DNA from: Acidimicrobiia bacterium
Lineage (GTDB): Bacteria > Actinomycetota > Acidimicrobiia > Spongiisociales > SHLN01
Direction of reading: 5' to 3'
DNA: 7,813 nucleotides
Assembly (NCBI GenBank): GCA_004283105.1
Contig: SHLN01000124.1
Span: 1 to 7,813 of the forward strand
Shown: in pieces, positions 1-6,103 of the stretch
How positions within the stretch are numbered: position 1 is the stretch's first letter
Layout: every line of letters starts with the position of its first letter
Made by a program: the position numbers and the translations under genes
The notes under the pieces: model-generated
What the model was told of the DNA's origin: nothing
Seen by the model: only the letters and a program-made list of their open reading frames with translations
Database searches by the model: none

Positions 1-239
1 AGCTGGCGCCGTTCCGTCTCGGTGTATCCGCCCCAGATTCCGTACGGTTCGCGGATCTCCATGGCGTACTCGGTGCACTCCCGGCGAACCGGGCACACGG
101 CGCAGATGGCCCGAGCCTTGGTCTCTCGTCGTTCGCGCTCTTCTTTCCGTTCGATCGTGCTCGGGGGAAAGAAGAGGTGGGCCTGGTTGCCCCTGCACAG
201 GCCATCGGCCTGCCAATCTCTGCTCGGCGCCTCGGTCAC
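1..239 (-). CDS. WhiB-like (Wbl) iron-sulfur transcriptional regulator, 3' end cut by window edge
   Basis: Wbl proteins are small actinobacterial regulators that carry a [4Fe-4S] cluster and act on RNA polymerase with the primary sigma factor. About 80 residues are visible. The four cluster cysteines are present: C15, then C46, C49 and C55 in a CxxCx5C arrangement. They are followed by the family G-I-W-G-G turn (residues 67-71) and ETERRQL at the edge. The W-Q-x(3)-G-L-C-R-G start and the 30-residue gap between C15 and C46 resemble the WhiB3/WhiD subgroup, but this is by eye only. The start is GTG at 239-237, chosen because AGGAGG lies 9 nt upstream; no ATG precedes the family-conserved region. 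The C-terminal DNA-contacting tail is outside the window, so the subclass and any AT-hook cannot be judged. The gene lies co-directionally downstream of selB, separated by a terminator-like palindrome, and probably has its own promoter. Confidence 0.95.
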   Translation of the reverse strand, partial: MTEAPSRDWQADGLCRGNQAHLFFPPSTIERKEERERRETKARAICAVCPVRRECTEYAMEIREPYGIWGGYTETERRQ

Positions 240-248
240 CAGCGTGCT

Positions 249-254
249 CCTCCT
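249..254 (-). promoter_or_regulatory. Strong Shine-Dalgarno site of the whiB-like gene
   Basis: AGGAGG on the minus strand, 9 nt before GTG 239. It decides the GTG start. It is the strongest ribosome binding site in the window and contrasts with the apparently leaderless genes nearby. Confidence 0.85.
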
Positions 255-270
255 GTGTTAGCTGCGGTCG

Positions 271-299
271 ACGCTAATCGCGAATTCGCGACTTGACCA
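271..299 (-). promoter_or_regulatory. Putative promoter of the whiB-like gene
   Basis: Minus strand: a -10-like TAGCGT (TANNNT class) at 276-271, with TGGTCA at 299-294 as a possible -35 (4 of 6 matches to TTGACA) at 17-nt spacing. Transcription would start about 265, giving a roughly 25-nt leader that contains AGGAGG. A T-rich run (minus-strand T5 at 306-302) lies just upstream of the -35. The assignment is by eye; the same TAGCGT box precedes the GTG gene at 7455. Confidence 0.45.
278..291. promoter_or_regulatory. 14-bp perfect palindrome in the whiB promoter spacer, operator-like
   Basis: TCGCGAATTCGCGA is its own reverse complement over 14 bp. It fills the spacer between the proposed -35 and -10 boxes of the whiB-like gene, a typical place for a repressor or a spacer-distorting activator. 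No binding protein is identifiable from the sequence. A chance origin in GC-rich DNA is possible. Confidence 0.4.
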
Positions 300-301
300 G
301 G

Positions 302-328
302 AAAAATCTGGCGCATTGCGCAATGCGC
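302..328 (-). terminator. Intrinsic terminator-like palindrome at the end of selB
   Basis: GCGCATTGCGCAATGCGC (311-328) is a perfect 18-bp palindrome. In RNA it can fold as a 7-bp stem with a GCGC tetraloop. On the minus strand it is followed by CAGA and then five T residues (306-302), as expected for a rho-independent terminator of the selA-selB transcript. It begins at the last base of the selB stop codon. The 4-nt gap before the short T-tract makes it less than ideal. On the plus strand there is no T-tract after it, so it would act only in the sel direction. Confidence 0.6.
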
Positions 329-2109
329 TACCTTGCTCCCCGGACGTCGCCGCGCCGTATCGTGTGGCCCTCGGCGTCGAGCCATTCGAGGAGGGGGACC
401 GCGTACTTTCGAGTCAGGCCGAAGTGGTCGCGGAAGTCGGCCACGGTGAATCCCTCGGGGAGGTCGGTCAGGCCGGACACGATGGCGGCGATCTGGTCGG
501 GCAGATAGACGAGGTCGCTGCTCACCCGCAGCAATGAGCCGGCCCGTACCAGGGCGTACACGAGCTCGGTCGATAGTCCGAGCTCCTTGAGGGTTGGGAC
601 AGCCAGGCCCGACTCGAGTCGCGCCCGCGCTGCTTCCCATGCCGTCGTCTGGGCAGCATCCAACTCGACTGTGAATCCGCTCGTGGTGACCGAGGTGCCC
701 GCTCCGGTGAGCCGATTGGTCCCGAGAAGCAGGACGTTGAGCAGCTCCAATTCGATACCGAGACCGCTCGCAAGACTTGCCTTGGGCATTCCCGGTCGGA
801 GCGGGTTGGCCTGCTGGTAGGTCTCGACGGCGCCGACGGCTTGCTCCAGGAGCGCACCGGCCACTTCCGGATCGACGGCCATGTGCCCGCCGATCACAGC
901 CGCCGCGGCCCGACCGCCGCCGGTGTGGGCCGCGAGCTCGTCGACCGATGCCGTTCCCCGGCCGGCGAGCAGGGTGGCGGCCTGATCGTCGGGGCTCGCA
1001 TCCAGTACCGCTTCCAGCGGCCCGACATCCAGGGAACGGACCCGCTCCGGGGGTCTCGGCTCGAGGATTCGTCCGCCGGCGACGACCGACCTCCGTCCGA
1101 CCTCCCGGAGGATGAACCGGTCGCCCATCTTGAGAGGGATGGGGTGGTCGGTGGTGAGGATGGCATGCCCTGATCCGGCCAGCTCGGGACCGTCCAACAG
1201 GCGGAGACGGGCCGGCCACGAGCCACTGCCGACATGGAGGTGATAGGCGCCCCGGTCCTGGAGGGGGGCCGACAGGCTGCGGACGGTCCGCAGCGCCGCC
1301 AGCGATCGAACCGTCGGGACCCAGTCCCCGGGTCTTCCCAACATCGCCCCGCGCGGAACATCGGAGGTCGCCAGCCCGCTCAGGTTGAGGGCGGTACGGG
1401 TCCCCGGATCGAGGTGCTCGTGGCTCTCTTCGTGGCTCTGGATGCCGCGGATCCGGGCCCGACCCAGCTCGGGGACAATCGCTACTTCATCGCCCACCGA
1501 GAGCGACCCGTCCAGGAGCGTGCCGGTGACCACGGTTCCCGCTCCGGCAATGGTGAACGATCGATCGACCCACATCCGTGGTCGCCCATTGTCGACCACG
1601 TCGGTGGCGGCCACCGCCTGGTCGAGGGCGGCCACGAGCTCATCGATTCCCCGGCCGGAGATGGAATCGACCGCGATGATGGGTGCTCCGGCGGCCACCG
1701 TTCGCTCCACGTGGTCTTCGATCTCGGCGCGTGCCAGTTCCACCGTCTCCTCATCGGCGAGCGAGGTTCGGGTCAGGGCGATCACTATGCGCGAGAGCTC
1801 GAGCAGGTCCAGCACGGCGAGGTGCTCCTCGGACTGGGGCATCCAGCCCTCGTCGGAGGCCACGACGAGCAGCCCGACGTTGACGGCGTCGATGCCGGCC
1901 AGCATGTTCTTGATGAAGCGCTCGTGGCCGGGCACGTCGACGAACCCGATGGTCGTCCCGGATGGGAGGTCGGTCCAGGCAAAGCCGAGGTCGATGGTGA
2001 GCCCACGCGCCTTCTCCTCGGCCAGCCGGTCTGGATCCCGGCCGGTGAGGGCCTGGATGAGCGTCGACTTGCCGTGATCGACGTGACCGGCCGTCCCTAC
2101 GATCGGCAT
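328..2109 (-). CDS. selB: SelB, selenocysteine-specific elongation factor
   Basis: SelB is a translational GTPase that brings Sec-tRNA(Sec) to the ribosome at UGA codons marked by a SECIS hairpin. The 593-residue product has the expected layout. An N-terminal G domain (about 1-170) carries G1 G-H-V-D-H-G-K-S-T (8-16), the R-G-L-T-I-D switch region (35-40) and G3 D-V-P-G-H (58-62). EF-Tu-like domains II (around 175-255, with F-T-I-A-G-A-G-T from 185) and III follow, then C-terminal winged helices that bind SECIS RNA, ending in the typical R-K-Y-A-x-P-L-L-E-W-L-D and R-R-G-D-V-R signature. Length is near the usual 600-630. The G4 motif is unusual: where SelB normally has T/N-K-x-D, this protein reads T113-R-T-S116, lacking the guanine-specifying Asp. 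The ATG at 2109 overlaps the selA end by 13 nt with no clear Shine-Dalgarno site, so translational coupling is likely. Confidence 0.97.
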   Translation of the reverse strand: MPIVGTAGHVDHGKSTLIQALTGRDPDRLAEEKARGLTIDLGFAWTDLPSGTTIGFVDVPGHERFIKNMLAGIDAVNVGLLVVASDEGWMPQSEEHLAVLDLLELSRIVIALTRTSLADEETVELARAEIEDHVERTVAAGAPIIAVDSISGRGIDELVAALDQAVAATDVVDNGRPRMWVDRSFTIAGAGTVVTGTLLDGSLSVGDEVAIVPELGRARIRGIQSHEESHEHLDPGTRTALNLSGLATSDVPRGAMLGRPGDWVPTVRSLAALRTVRSLSAPLQDRGAYHLHVGSGSWPARLRLLDGPELAGSGHAILTTDHPIPLKMGDRFILREVGRRSVVAGGRILEPRPPERVRSLDVGPLEAVLDASPDDQAATLLAGRGTASVDELAAHTGGGRAAAAVIGGHMAVDPEVAGALLEQAVGAVETYQQANPLRPGMPKASLASGLGIELELLNVLLLGTNRLTGAGTSVTTSGFTVELDAAQTTAWEAARARLESGLAVPTLKELGLSTELVYALVRAGSLLRVSSDLVYLPDQIAAIVSGLTDLPEGFTVADFRDHFGLTRKYAVPLLEWLDAEGHTIRRGDVRGAR

Positions 2110-3443
2110 GCGTCGGTCAACGCGGCAGCCAGCATGCCGTCCATCTCTGGTGGAACGGTCCGGAGATCGACTACGAGGTCACCCTCACGGCGGCGAGCGA
2201 CGATGGGCGGGTCTCCGCCCAGGAGCCGATGCCAGACGGCGTCTCTGCCGCGCCCGGGAAACCGGATGATCGGACCGGGAATGGCCTGTCCGGGCACCGA
2301 TCCGGCTCCGACCACCGATTCGCCGAGGACGAGCTCACCGTCGGCTTCGACGGCTTCTACCAGGGCGGCCGATCGCGCCTCGAGCTCGTCGGCCGGGATG
2401 GCGGCCATGGCCCAGAACGGGATCTCACCGGCCCGGCCATCGGCGTAGAGCTCGAGCGTGGCGGCGAGCGCCGCCAATGTGGAGCCATCGCATCGGACCC
2501 CGCGTGCGATGGGATGGCCGGCCAGCCGATCGATGAGCTCGGCTCGGCCGGCGATGATCCCGGCCTGTGGACCACCGAGAAGCTTGTCGCCCGAGAACAG
2601 GACGAGGTCGGCCCCCTCCGCAAGGGTTTGACGGACGGCCGGCTCACCATCGACCCAGGCGGGCGGCGGTCCGGGCAACCAGGGAACAGCCGAATCGAGC
2701 AAACCGGACCCGACGTCGGCCACGAAGGGCAGGTGCCGGCGGTGCGCCAGGCCGGCGAGCTCCTGATACCCGGCTTCGTCGGTGAAGCCGACGGTGCGGT
2801 AGTTGGACGGGTGGACCTTGAGGATCATCGCAGTCTCGGGGCGGAGGGCGTCTTGGTAGTCCGCGGTCCGGGTGCGGTTGGTCGTCCCTACCTCGACGAG
2901 CCAGACCCCGGCGGCCGCCATCAGCTCGGGCAGCCGGAATGACCCCCCGATCTCGATGAGCTCGCCGCGCGAGATCACCACCTGGCGGTCGAGCCCGAGT
3001 GCGGCCAGAGTCAGGAAGAGGGCACCGGCGTTGTTGTTGACCACGAGCGCCGCTTCGGCTCCGGTCTGGCCGGCCACCAGCTCACGAACATACGCGCCTC
3101 GGCGTCCACGTTGTCCGCTCTCGAGGTCGAATTCGACGTTGCCGTATCCGGCGAGCGCCTCTGCAGCTGCTGTCGCGGCATCGGGGTGGAGCGGTGCCCT
3201 CCCGAGATTTGTGTTCAGCAGCACACCGGCGGCATTGATCACGGCCCTCGGCCGGCGGCGCTCGAGCCGGGCGAGCTCGATCCGAGCGATCTCGATCGGG
3301 TCCGGCTCTCCTCCCCGCGCTATCTGCTCCCGGGCCTGGTCGATGGCCCGGCGGGCAACGTCGGCGGCGACATCACGCGGCGACCGTGCGTCTTCGAGGG
3401 CGGCCATGAGATCGGTCACCGAGGGAAGGTCGCGTGGTTCCAT
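2097..3443 (-). CDS. selA: SelA, L-seryl-tRNA(Sec) selenium transferase (selenocysteine synthase)
   Basis: SelA is a PLP enzyme that converts Ser-tRNA(Sec) to Sec-tRNA(Sec) using selenophosphate made by SelD. The 448-residue protein is close to the usual length of about 460. It has an N-terminal tRNA-binding helical region (1-70), then the hallmark V-I-N-A-A-G-V-L-L-N-T-N-L-G-R-A-P-L, V-V-N-N-N-A-G-A, and the PLP-lysine motif F-S-G-D-K-L-L-G-G-P-Q-A-G with K287. Its C-terminal part is intact. The ATG at 3443 follows a -10-like TAATCT by 7 nt and has no Shine-Dalgarno site, so the transcript is probably leaderless. It is the first gene of a selA-selB operon and is divergent from the pabB-pabC fusion. 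selC and selD are not in the window. Confidence 0.97.
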   Translation of the reverse strand: MEPRDLPSVTDLMAALEDARSPRDVAADVARRAIDQAREQIARGGEPDPIEIARIELARLERRRPRAVINAAGVLLNTNLGRAPLHPDAATAAAEALAGYGNVEFDLESGQRGRRGAYVRELVAGQTGAEAALVVNNNAGALFLTLAALGLDRQVVISRGELIEIGGSFRLPELMAAAGVWLVEVGTTNRTRTADYQDALRPETAMILKVHPSNYRTVGFTDEAGYQELAGLAHRRHLPFVADVGSGLLDSAVPWLPGPPPAWVDGEPAVRQTLAEGADLVLFSGDKLLGGPQAGIIAGRAELIDRLAGHPIARGVRCDGSTLAALAATLELYADGRAGEIPFWAMAAIPADELEARSAALVEAVEADGELVLGESVVGAGSVPGQAIPGPIIRFPGRGRDAVWHRLLGGDPPIVARRREGDLVVDLRTVPPEMDGMLAAALTDACRS

Positions 3444-3450
3444 GGCGGCC

Positions 3451-3456
3451 AGATTA
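3451..3456 (-). promoter_or_regulatory. Putative -10 box of the selAB operon, leaderless type
   Basis: Minus-strand TAATCT (TANNNT class) at 3456-3451, with 7 nt to the ATG of selA. This is the spacing expected if the A of ATG is the transcription start. No good -35 is visible and no Shine-Dalgarno site precedes the ATG. Confidence 0.55.
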
Positions 3457-3483
3457 CGGCAGTCGGGCCAATTCGGCTCGGGC

Positions 3484-3489
3484 TACGCT
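3484..3489 (+). promoter_or_regulatory. Putative -10 box of the pabB-pabC fusion gene, leaderless or very short leader
   Basis: TACGCT (TANNNT class), 8 nt before ATG 3498, without a recognisable Shine-Dalgarno site. It lies 27 bp from the oppositely oriented selA -10 box, so the two upstream promoter regions overlap. No convincing -35 hexamer is present. Confidence 0.45.
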
Positions 3490-3497
3490 GCGCCGGT

Positions 3498-5228
3498 ATG
3501 CAGATCCGCTTCGATGACCTCCGCCTCGGCCACCGACGCAGCTTCGGTTTCGTCGATCCAGTCGATGTGCTGGCTGCGCACTCGATCGACGAGATCGCCG
3601 GCGTCGTCGCCGGCGCCGAGGGTCATGCTGAGGAGGGCCGTTGGGTGGCCGGCTTCCTCTCGTACGAGTCGGCTGCGGGGTTTGATCCCGTTCTCGTTAC
3701 CCACGACCCGGTCGACGGCTTGCCTCTCGCCTGGTTCGCCGTCTTCGACGAACGCCTCGTAGATCCCGCCTGGCCGGAGGCGGTCCCATACGAGATGGGG
3801 GAGTGGGAGCCGGATCAGGATCGTGCCGCCCACGCGGCGGCGTTGGGAGCCATCCACCAGCGTATCGGCACCGGCGACACCTATCAGGTCAACTACACGA
3901 TGCGCATGCGCGGCCGGTTCTCTGGTGACCGGCTGGGCGCTTATGGAGATCTGATCTCTGCCCAGTCCGGCGGATTTGGAGCGTTCATCGACCTGGGCGA
4001 CTACCAGGTGCTCTCGGCCAGTCCCGAGCTCTTCTTCCACTGGGATGAGAGTGGCATCACCACTCGCCCCATGAAGGGCACGGTCGGCCGGGGCCGGTGG
4101 CCGGCCGAGGATGAGTCGCGTCGACTCTGGCTGGAGGCCTCCGAGAAGGATCGCGCCGAGAACTTGATGATCGTCGACCTGCTGCGTAACGATCTCGGCC
4201 GGATCGCCGAATACGGCTCGGTCGAGGTGGATGGTCTCTTCGGCATCGAACGCTTCGAGACACTCTGGCAGATGGCCTCAACGGTGCGGGCCGTCCCGCG
4301 GCCGGGGGCCACCCTGATGGATGTGCTCCAGGCGCTGTTTCCCTCAGGGTCGGTCACCGGCGCGCCCAAGGCGAGGACGATGGAGATCATTCGGGAGCTG
4401 GAGGCGACACCTCGCGGGCTCTATTGCGGGGCGGTCGGCCTGCTGGCCCCACCGGGCAGCGGCGAGCCCCGGGCCCAGTTCAACGTGGCGATCCGCACCG
4501 TCGTCATAGACGACCGCACCGGGACCGCCGAATACGGAACCGGGGGCGGCATCACCTGGGACTCGGTGGCGGCGAGCGAGTACGACGAGGCCATCGTGAA
4601 GGCGGCCGTTCTCACCCATCGGCCGCCAGAGTTCTCGCTGCTCGAAACGATGCGTTGGAGACCGGAGAGTGGAATCGACCGATGGGAGAGTCACTTCGAA
4701 CGCCTCCGCGCCTCGGCCGGCTACTTCGGATTTCCGGTTCCCGACGACATCGAGGCGGCGCTCGCCGGGCTCGGCGGCGAGGAGGACCTGCGGGTACGAC
4801 TCCTTTTGACGCGGGCGGGCGAGGTGTCCTTCGAAACTGCGCCTCTCGAGCACCGCCCCGATCCCGTGCGACTCGCCATCGATACCCAGCGCGTCAGCTC
4901 AGGGAACGTCCTGCTGTTCCACAAGACGACGCACCGCGAGGCCTACGAGGCGGCGGCCGCCCGGCACCCCGGGGCCGACGACGTTGTGCTCGTCAACGAG
5001 CACGGCCTCGCCACCGAAACGACCCGTGCCAACCTGGCCGTTCGACTTGGAGACGACTGGCTCACCCCACCCCTCGCCGACGGCTGTCTTCCCGGTGTCT
5101 ATCGAGCCGAGCTCATCGAAGCCGGGAGACTGCGGGAGGAATCGGTGCCGTCGGCGGCACTGCTCGAAGCAGAGGAGTTAGCGGTAGTGAGTTCCCTGCG
5201 CGGATGGCGCCGGGCGACGTGTGCGTAG
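3498..5228 (+). CDS. pabBC: PabB-PabC fusion: aminodeoxychorismate synthase component I / aminodeoxychorismate lyase
   Basis: The product of 576 residues joins two consecutive folate-pathway enzymes. Residues about 1-372 form a chorismate-binding domain that aminates chorismate to 4-amino-4-deoxychorismate, normally with ammonia from the PabA glutaminase. It contains P-M-K-G-T with K193, the lysine that distinguishes PabB from anthranilate synthase TrpE (Ala there), plus D-L-L-R-N-D-L-G from 227, F-P-S-G-S-V-T-G-A-P-K (281-291) and G-G-G-I-T-W-D-S. Residues about 375-576 are a fold-type IV PLP lyase that releases pyruvate to give p-aminobenzoate. Its likely PLP lysine is K476 in F-H-K-T-T-H-R-E, followed by E-T-T-R-A-N-L. 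The ATG at 3498 was chosen because the protein becomes PabB-like there and it lies just downstream of selA; the open frame continues back to 3111 but only antisense to selA. PabA is not in the window. Confidence 0.93.
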   Translation: MQIRFDDLRLGHRRSFGFVDPVDVLAAHSIDEIAGVVAGAEGHAEEGRWVAGFLSYESAAGFDPVLVTHDPVDGLPLAWFAVFDERLVDPAWPEAVPYEMGEWEPDQDRAAHAAALGAIHQRIGTGDTYQVNYTMRMRGRFSGDRLGAYGDLISAQSGGFGAFIDLGDYQVLSASPELFFHWDESGITTRPMKGTVGRGRWPAEDESRRLWLEASEKDRAENLMIVDLLRNDLGRIAEYGSVEVDGLFGIERFETLWQMASTVRAVPRPGATLMDVLQALFPSGSVTGAPKARTMEIIRELEATPRGLYCGAVGLLAPPGSGEPRAQFNVAIRTVVIDDRTGTAEYGTGGGITWDSVAASEYDEAIVKAAVLTHRPPEFSLLETMRWRPESGIDRWESHFERLRASAGYFGFPVPDDIEAALAGLGGEEDLRVRLLLTRAGEVSFETAPLEHRPDPVRLAIDTQRVSSGNVLLFHKTTHREAYEAAAARHPGADDVVLVNEHGLATETTRANLAVRLGDDWLTPPLADGCLPGVYRAELIEAGRLREESVPSAALLEAEELAVVSSLRGWRRATCA

Positions 5229-5311
5229 GCCCGCCATGGCAGCGAATTGTGCGAATAGGCCGCGCGCAAGGCGGCAGCTCTCCAATCGCCGGCAACGCGG
5301 GAGGGTTTGCC

Positions 5312-5332
5312 GTTGACTGTTGACTGTTGACT
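5312..5332 (+). repeat. Three perfect tandem GTTGACT heptamers
   Basis: GTTGACT occurs three times in direct succession (5312-5318, 5319-5325, 5326-5332) immediately before the GGAG site of the downstream gene. Each copy holds TTGACT, one base from the consensus -35 TTGACA, but no -10 box sits about 17 nt after any copy. It could be a protein-binding array in the leader, or a slippage-prone short repeat. Confidence 0.85.
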
Positions 5333-5336
5333 GGAG
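5333..5336 (+). promoter_or_regulatory. Ribosome binding site of the MBL-fold gene
   Basis: GGAG 8 nt before ATG 5345. It supports this ATG over the in-frame TTG at 5327, which lies inside the heptamer repeat and upstream of the site. Confidence 0.7.
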
Positions 5337-5344
5337 ATTGCCCC

Positions 5345-6103
5345 ATGAACATCACTCGCATCCTGGCGCCAAACCCCGGGCCATTCACCGGCGACGGCAC
5401 CAACACCTACGTCGTGGCGACCGGCGGAGAGGCCGTCATCATCGATCCGGGACCGATGATCGACGCCCACCTCGCCGCCATTCGGGAGGCGGTGGAGGGG
5501 CTGAAGGTCGTCGGCGTCCTCGTGACCCACCACCATCTCGACCACGCGCCGGCGGCCAATCCTCTCGCCGGTGAGCTCGGCGTCCCTTCCTACGGCTACG
5601 GCGACTACGGGGGCTTTCAAGCAATCTCGGCGATTGCCGATGGTGATGGTGTCCGCGTGGGAACAGAGGTGATCGAGGTGCTCCACACACCCGGCCACAC
5701 CGCCGATTCGTTGTGTTTTGCCGTCTCCGACGGTGTATTCACAGGCGACACCATCAAGGCAGGAACGACAGTCGTCGTCGAGGACATGTCCGCCTACATG
5801 GCCACCCTCGATCGTCTCGCCGCCCTCGCTCCCACCCGGATCTACCCCGGTCACGGGGACGTCATCGAGGACGGCCCCGGCGTCATAGACGACTACATCA
5901 CACACCGCCGCCGGCGGGAAGCCGATGTCGTGGCTGCTCTGGCAGGCGGTCCTCGTTCGACAGAGGACATCGTCGCTTCCGTGTATCCGGGTCTGGATCC
6001 TGCCCTCCGGCCGCTGGCAACCCAATCGGCCACGGCCCATCTCGCCAAGCTCAGGGAAGAGAGCCGGGTGGAGCGGACCGGAGTCGGATGGGCGTTGCGA
6101 TGA
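5345..6103 (+). CDS. Metallo-beta-lactamase-fold hydrolase, LACTB2-like, with C-terminal winged helix
   Basis: A 252-residue cytosolic protein of the MBL superfamily. The metal ligands are all visible: H62-x-H64-x-D66-H67, H118 in H-T-P-G-H-T, D135 in F-T-G-D-T and H170 in Y-P-G-H-G-D, so it should bind two metal ions, probably zinc, and be active. The N-terminal N-P-G-P-F-T-G-x-G-T-N-T-Y segment and the C-terminal part (about 200-252, S-T-E-D-I-V and H-L-A-K-L-R-E-E), which resembles the winged helix that follows the MBL domain in LACTB2 proteins, point to that subfamily. Human LACTB2 is an endoribonuclease, but many bacterial relatives have unknown substrates, so function here is open (nuclease, thioesterase or other hydrolase). 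Its TGA stop overlaps the ATG of the next gene (ATGA), indicating coupled translation with the M23 peptidase gene. Confidence 0.92.
   Translation: MNITRILAPNPGPFTGDGTNTYVVATGGEAVIIDPGPMIDAHLAAIREAVEGLKVVGVLVTHHHLDHAPAANPLAGELGVPSYGYGDYGGFQAISAIADGDGVRVGTEVIEVLHTPGHTADSLCFAVSDGVFTGDTIKAGTTVVVEDMSAYMATLDRLAALAPTRIYPGHGDVIEDGPGVIDDYITHRRRREADVVAALAGGPRSTEDIVASVYPGLDPALRPLATQSATAHLAKLREESRVERTGVGWALR

Larger units (their letters stand above)
5229..5344 (+). other. Intergenic region between the pabB-pabC fusion and the MBL-fold gene
   Basis: This 116-bp gap contains a weak inverted repeat (GCCGC, 7 nt, GCGGC, around 5259-5275) with no T-tract, three tandem GTTGACT heptamers and a GGAG ribosome binding site. 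I find no clear terminator and no convincing -10 box, so read-through from the upstream gene is possible. Confidence 0.5.

Noticed and set aside
236..1219. 327-codon open frame on the minus strand inside selB and over the whiB start
   Set aside because: It is a frame-shifted shadow of selB with Arg/Gly/Pro-rich low-complexity translation.
1234..2448. 404-codon open frame on the plus strand across selB and the end of selA
   Set aside because: It is fully antisense to two clearly recognised genes, has no family motifs, and its Gly/Arg/Asp-rich composition is what the complementary strand of GC-rich codons gives.
3111..3497. N-terminal extension of the PabB-PabC frame
   Set aside because: This part runs antisense through selA and shows no PabB similarity. 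The protein becomes PabB-like only from ATG 3498, which also has a -10 box placed for it.
5327..5344. TTG start 18 nt upstream of the MBL-fold ATG
   Set aside because: It lies within the heptamer repeat and upstream of the GGAG site. ATG 5345 has correct spacing and the homologous part of the protein begins there.
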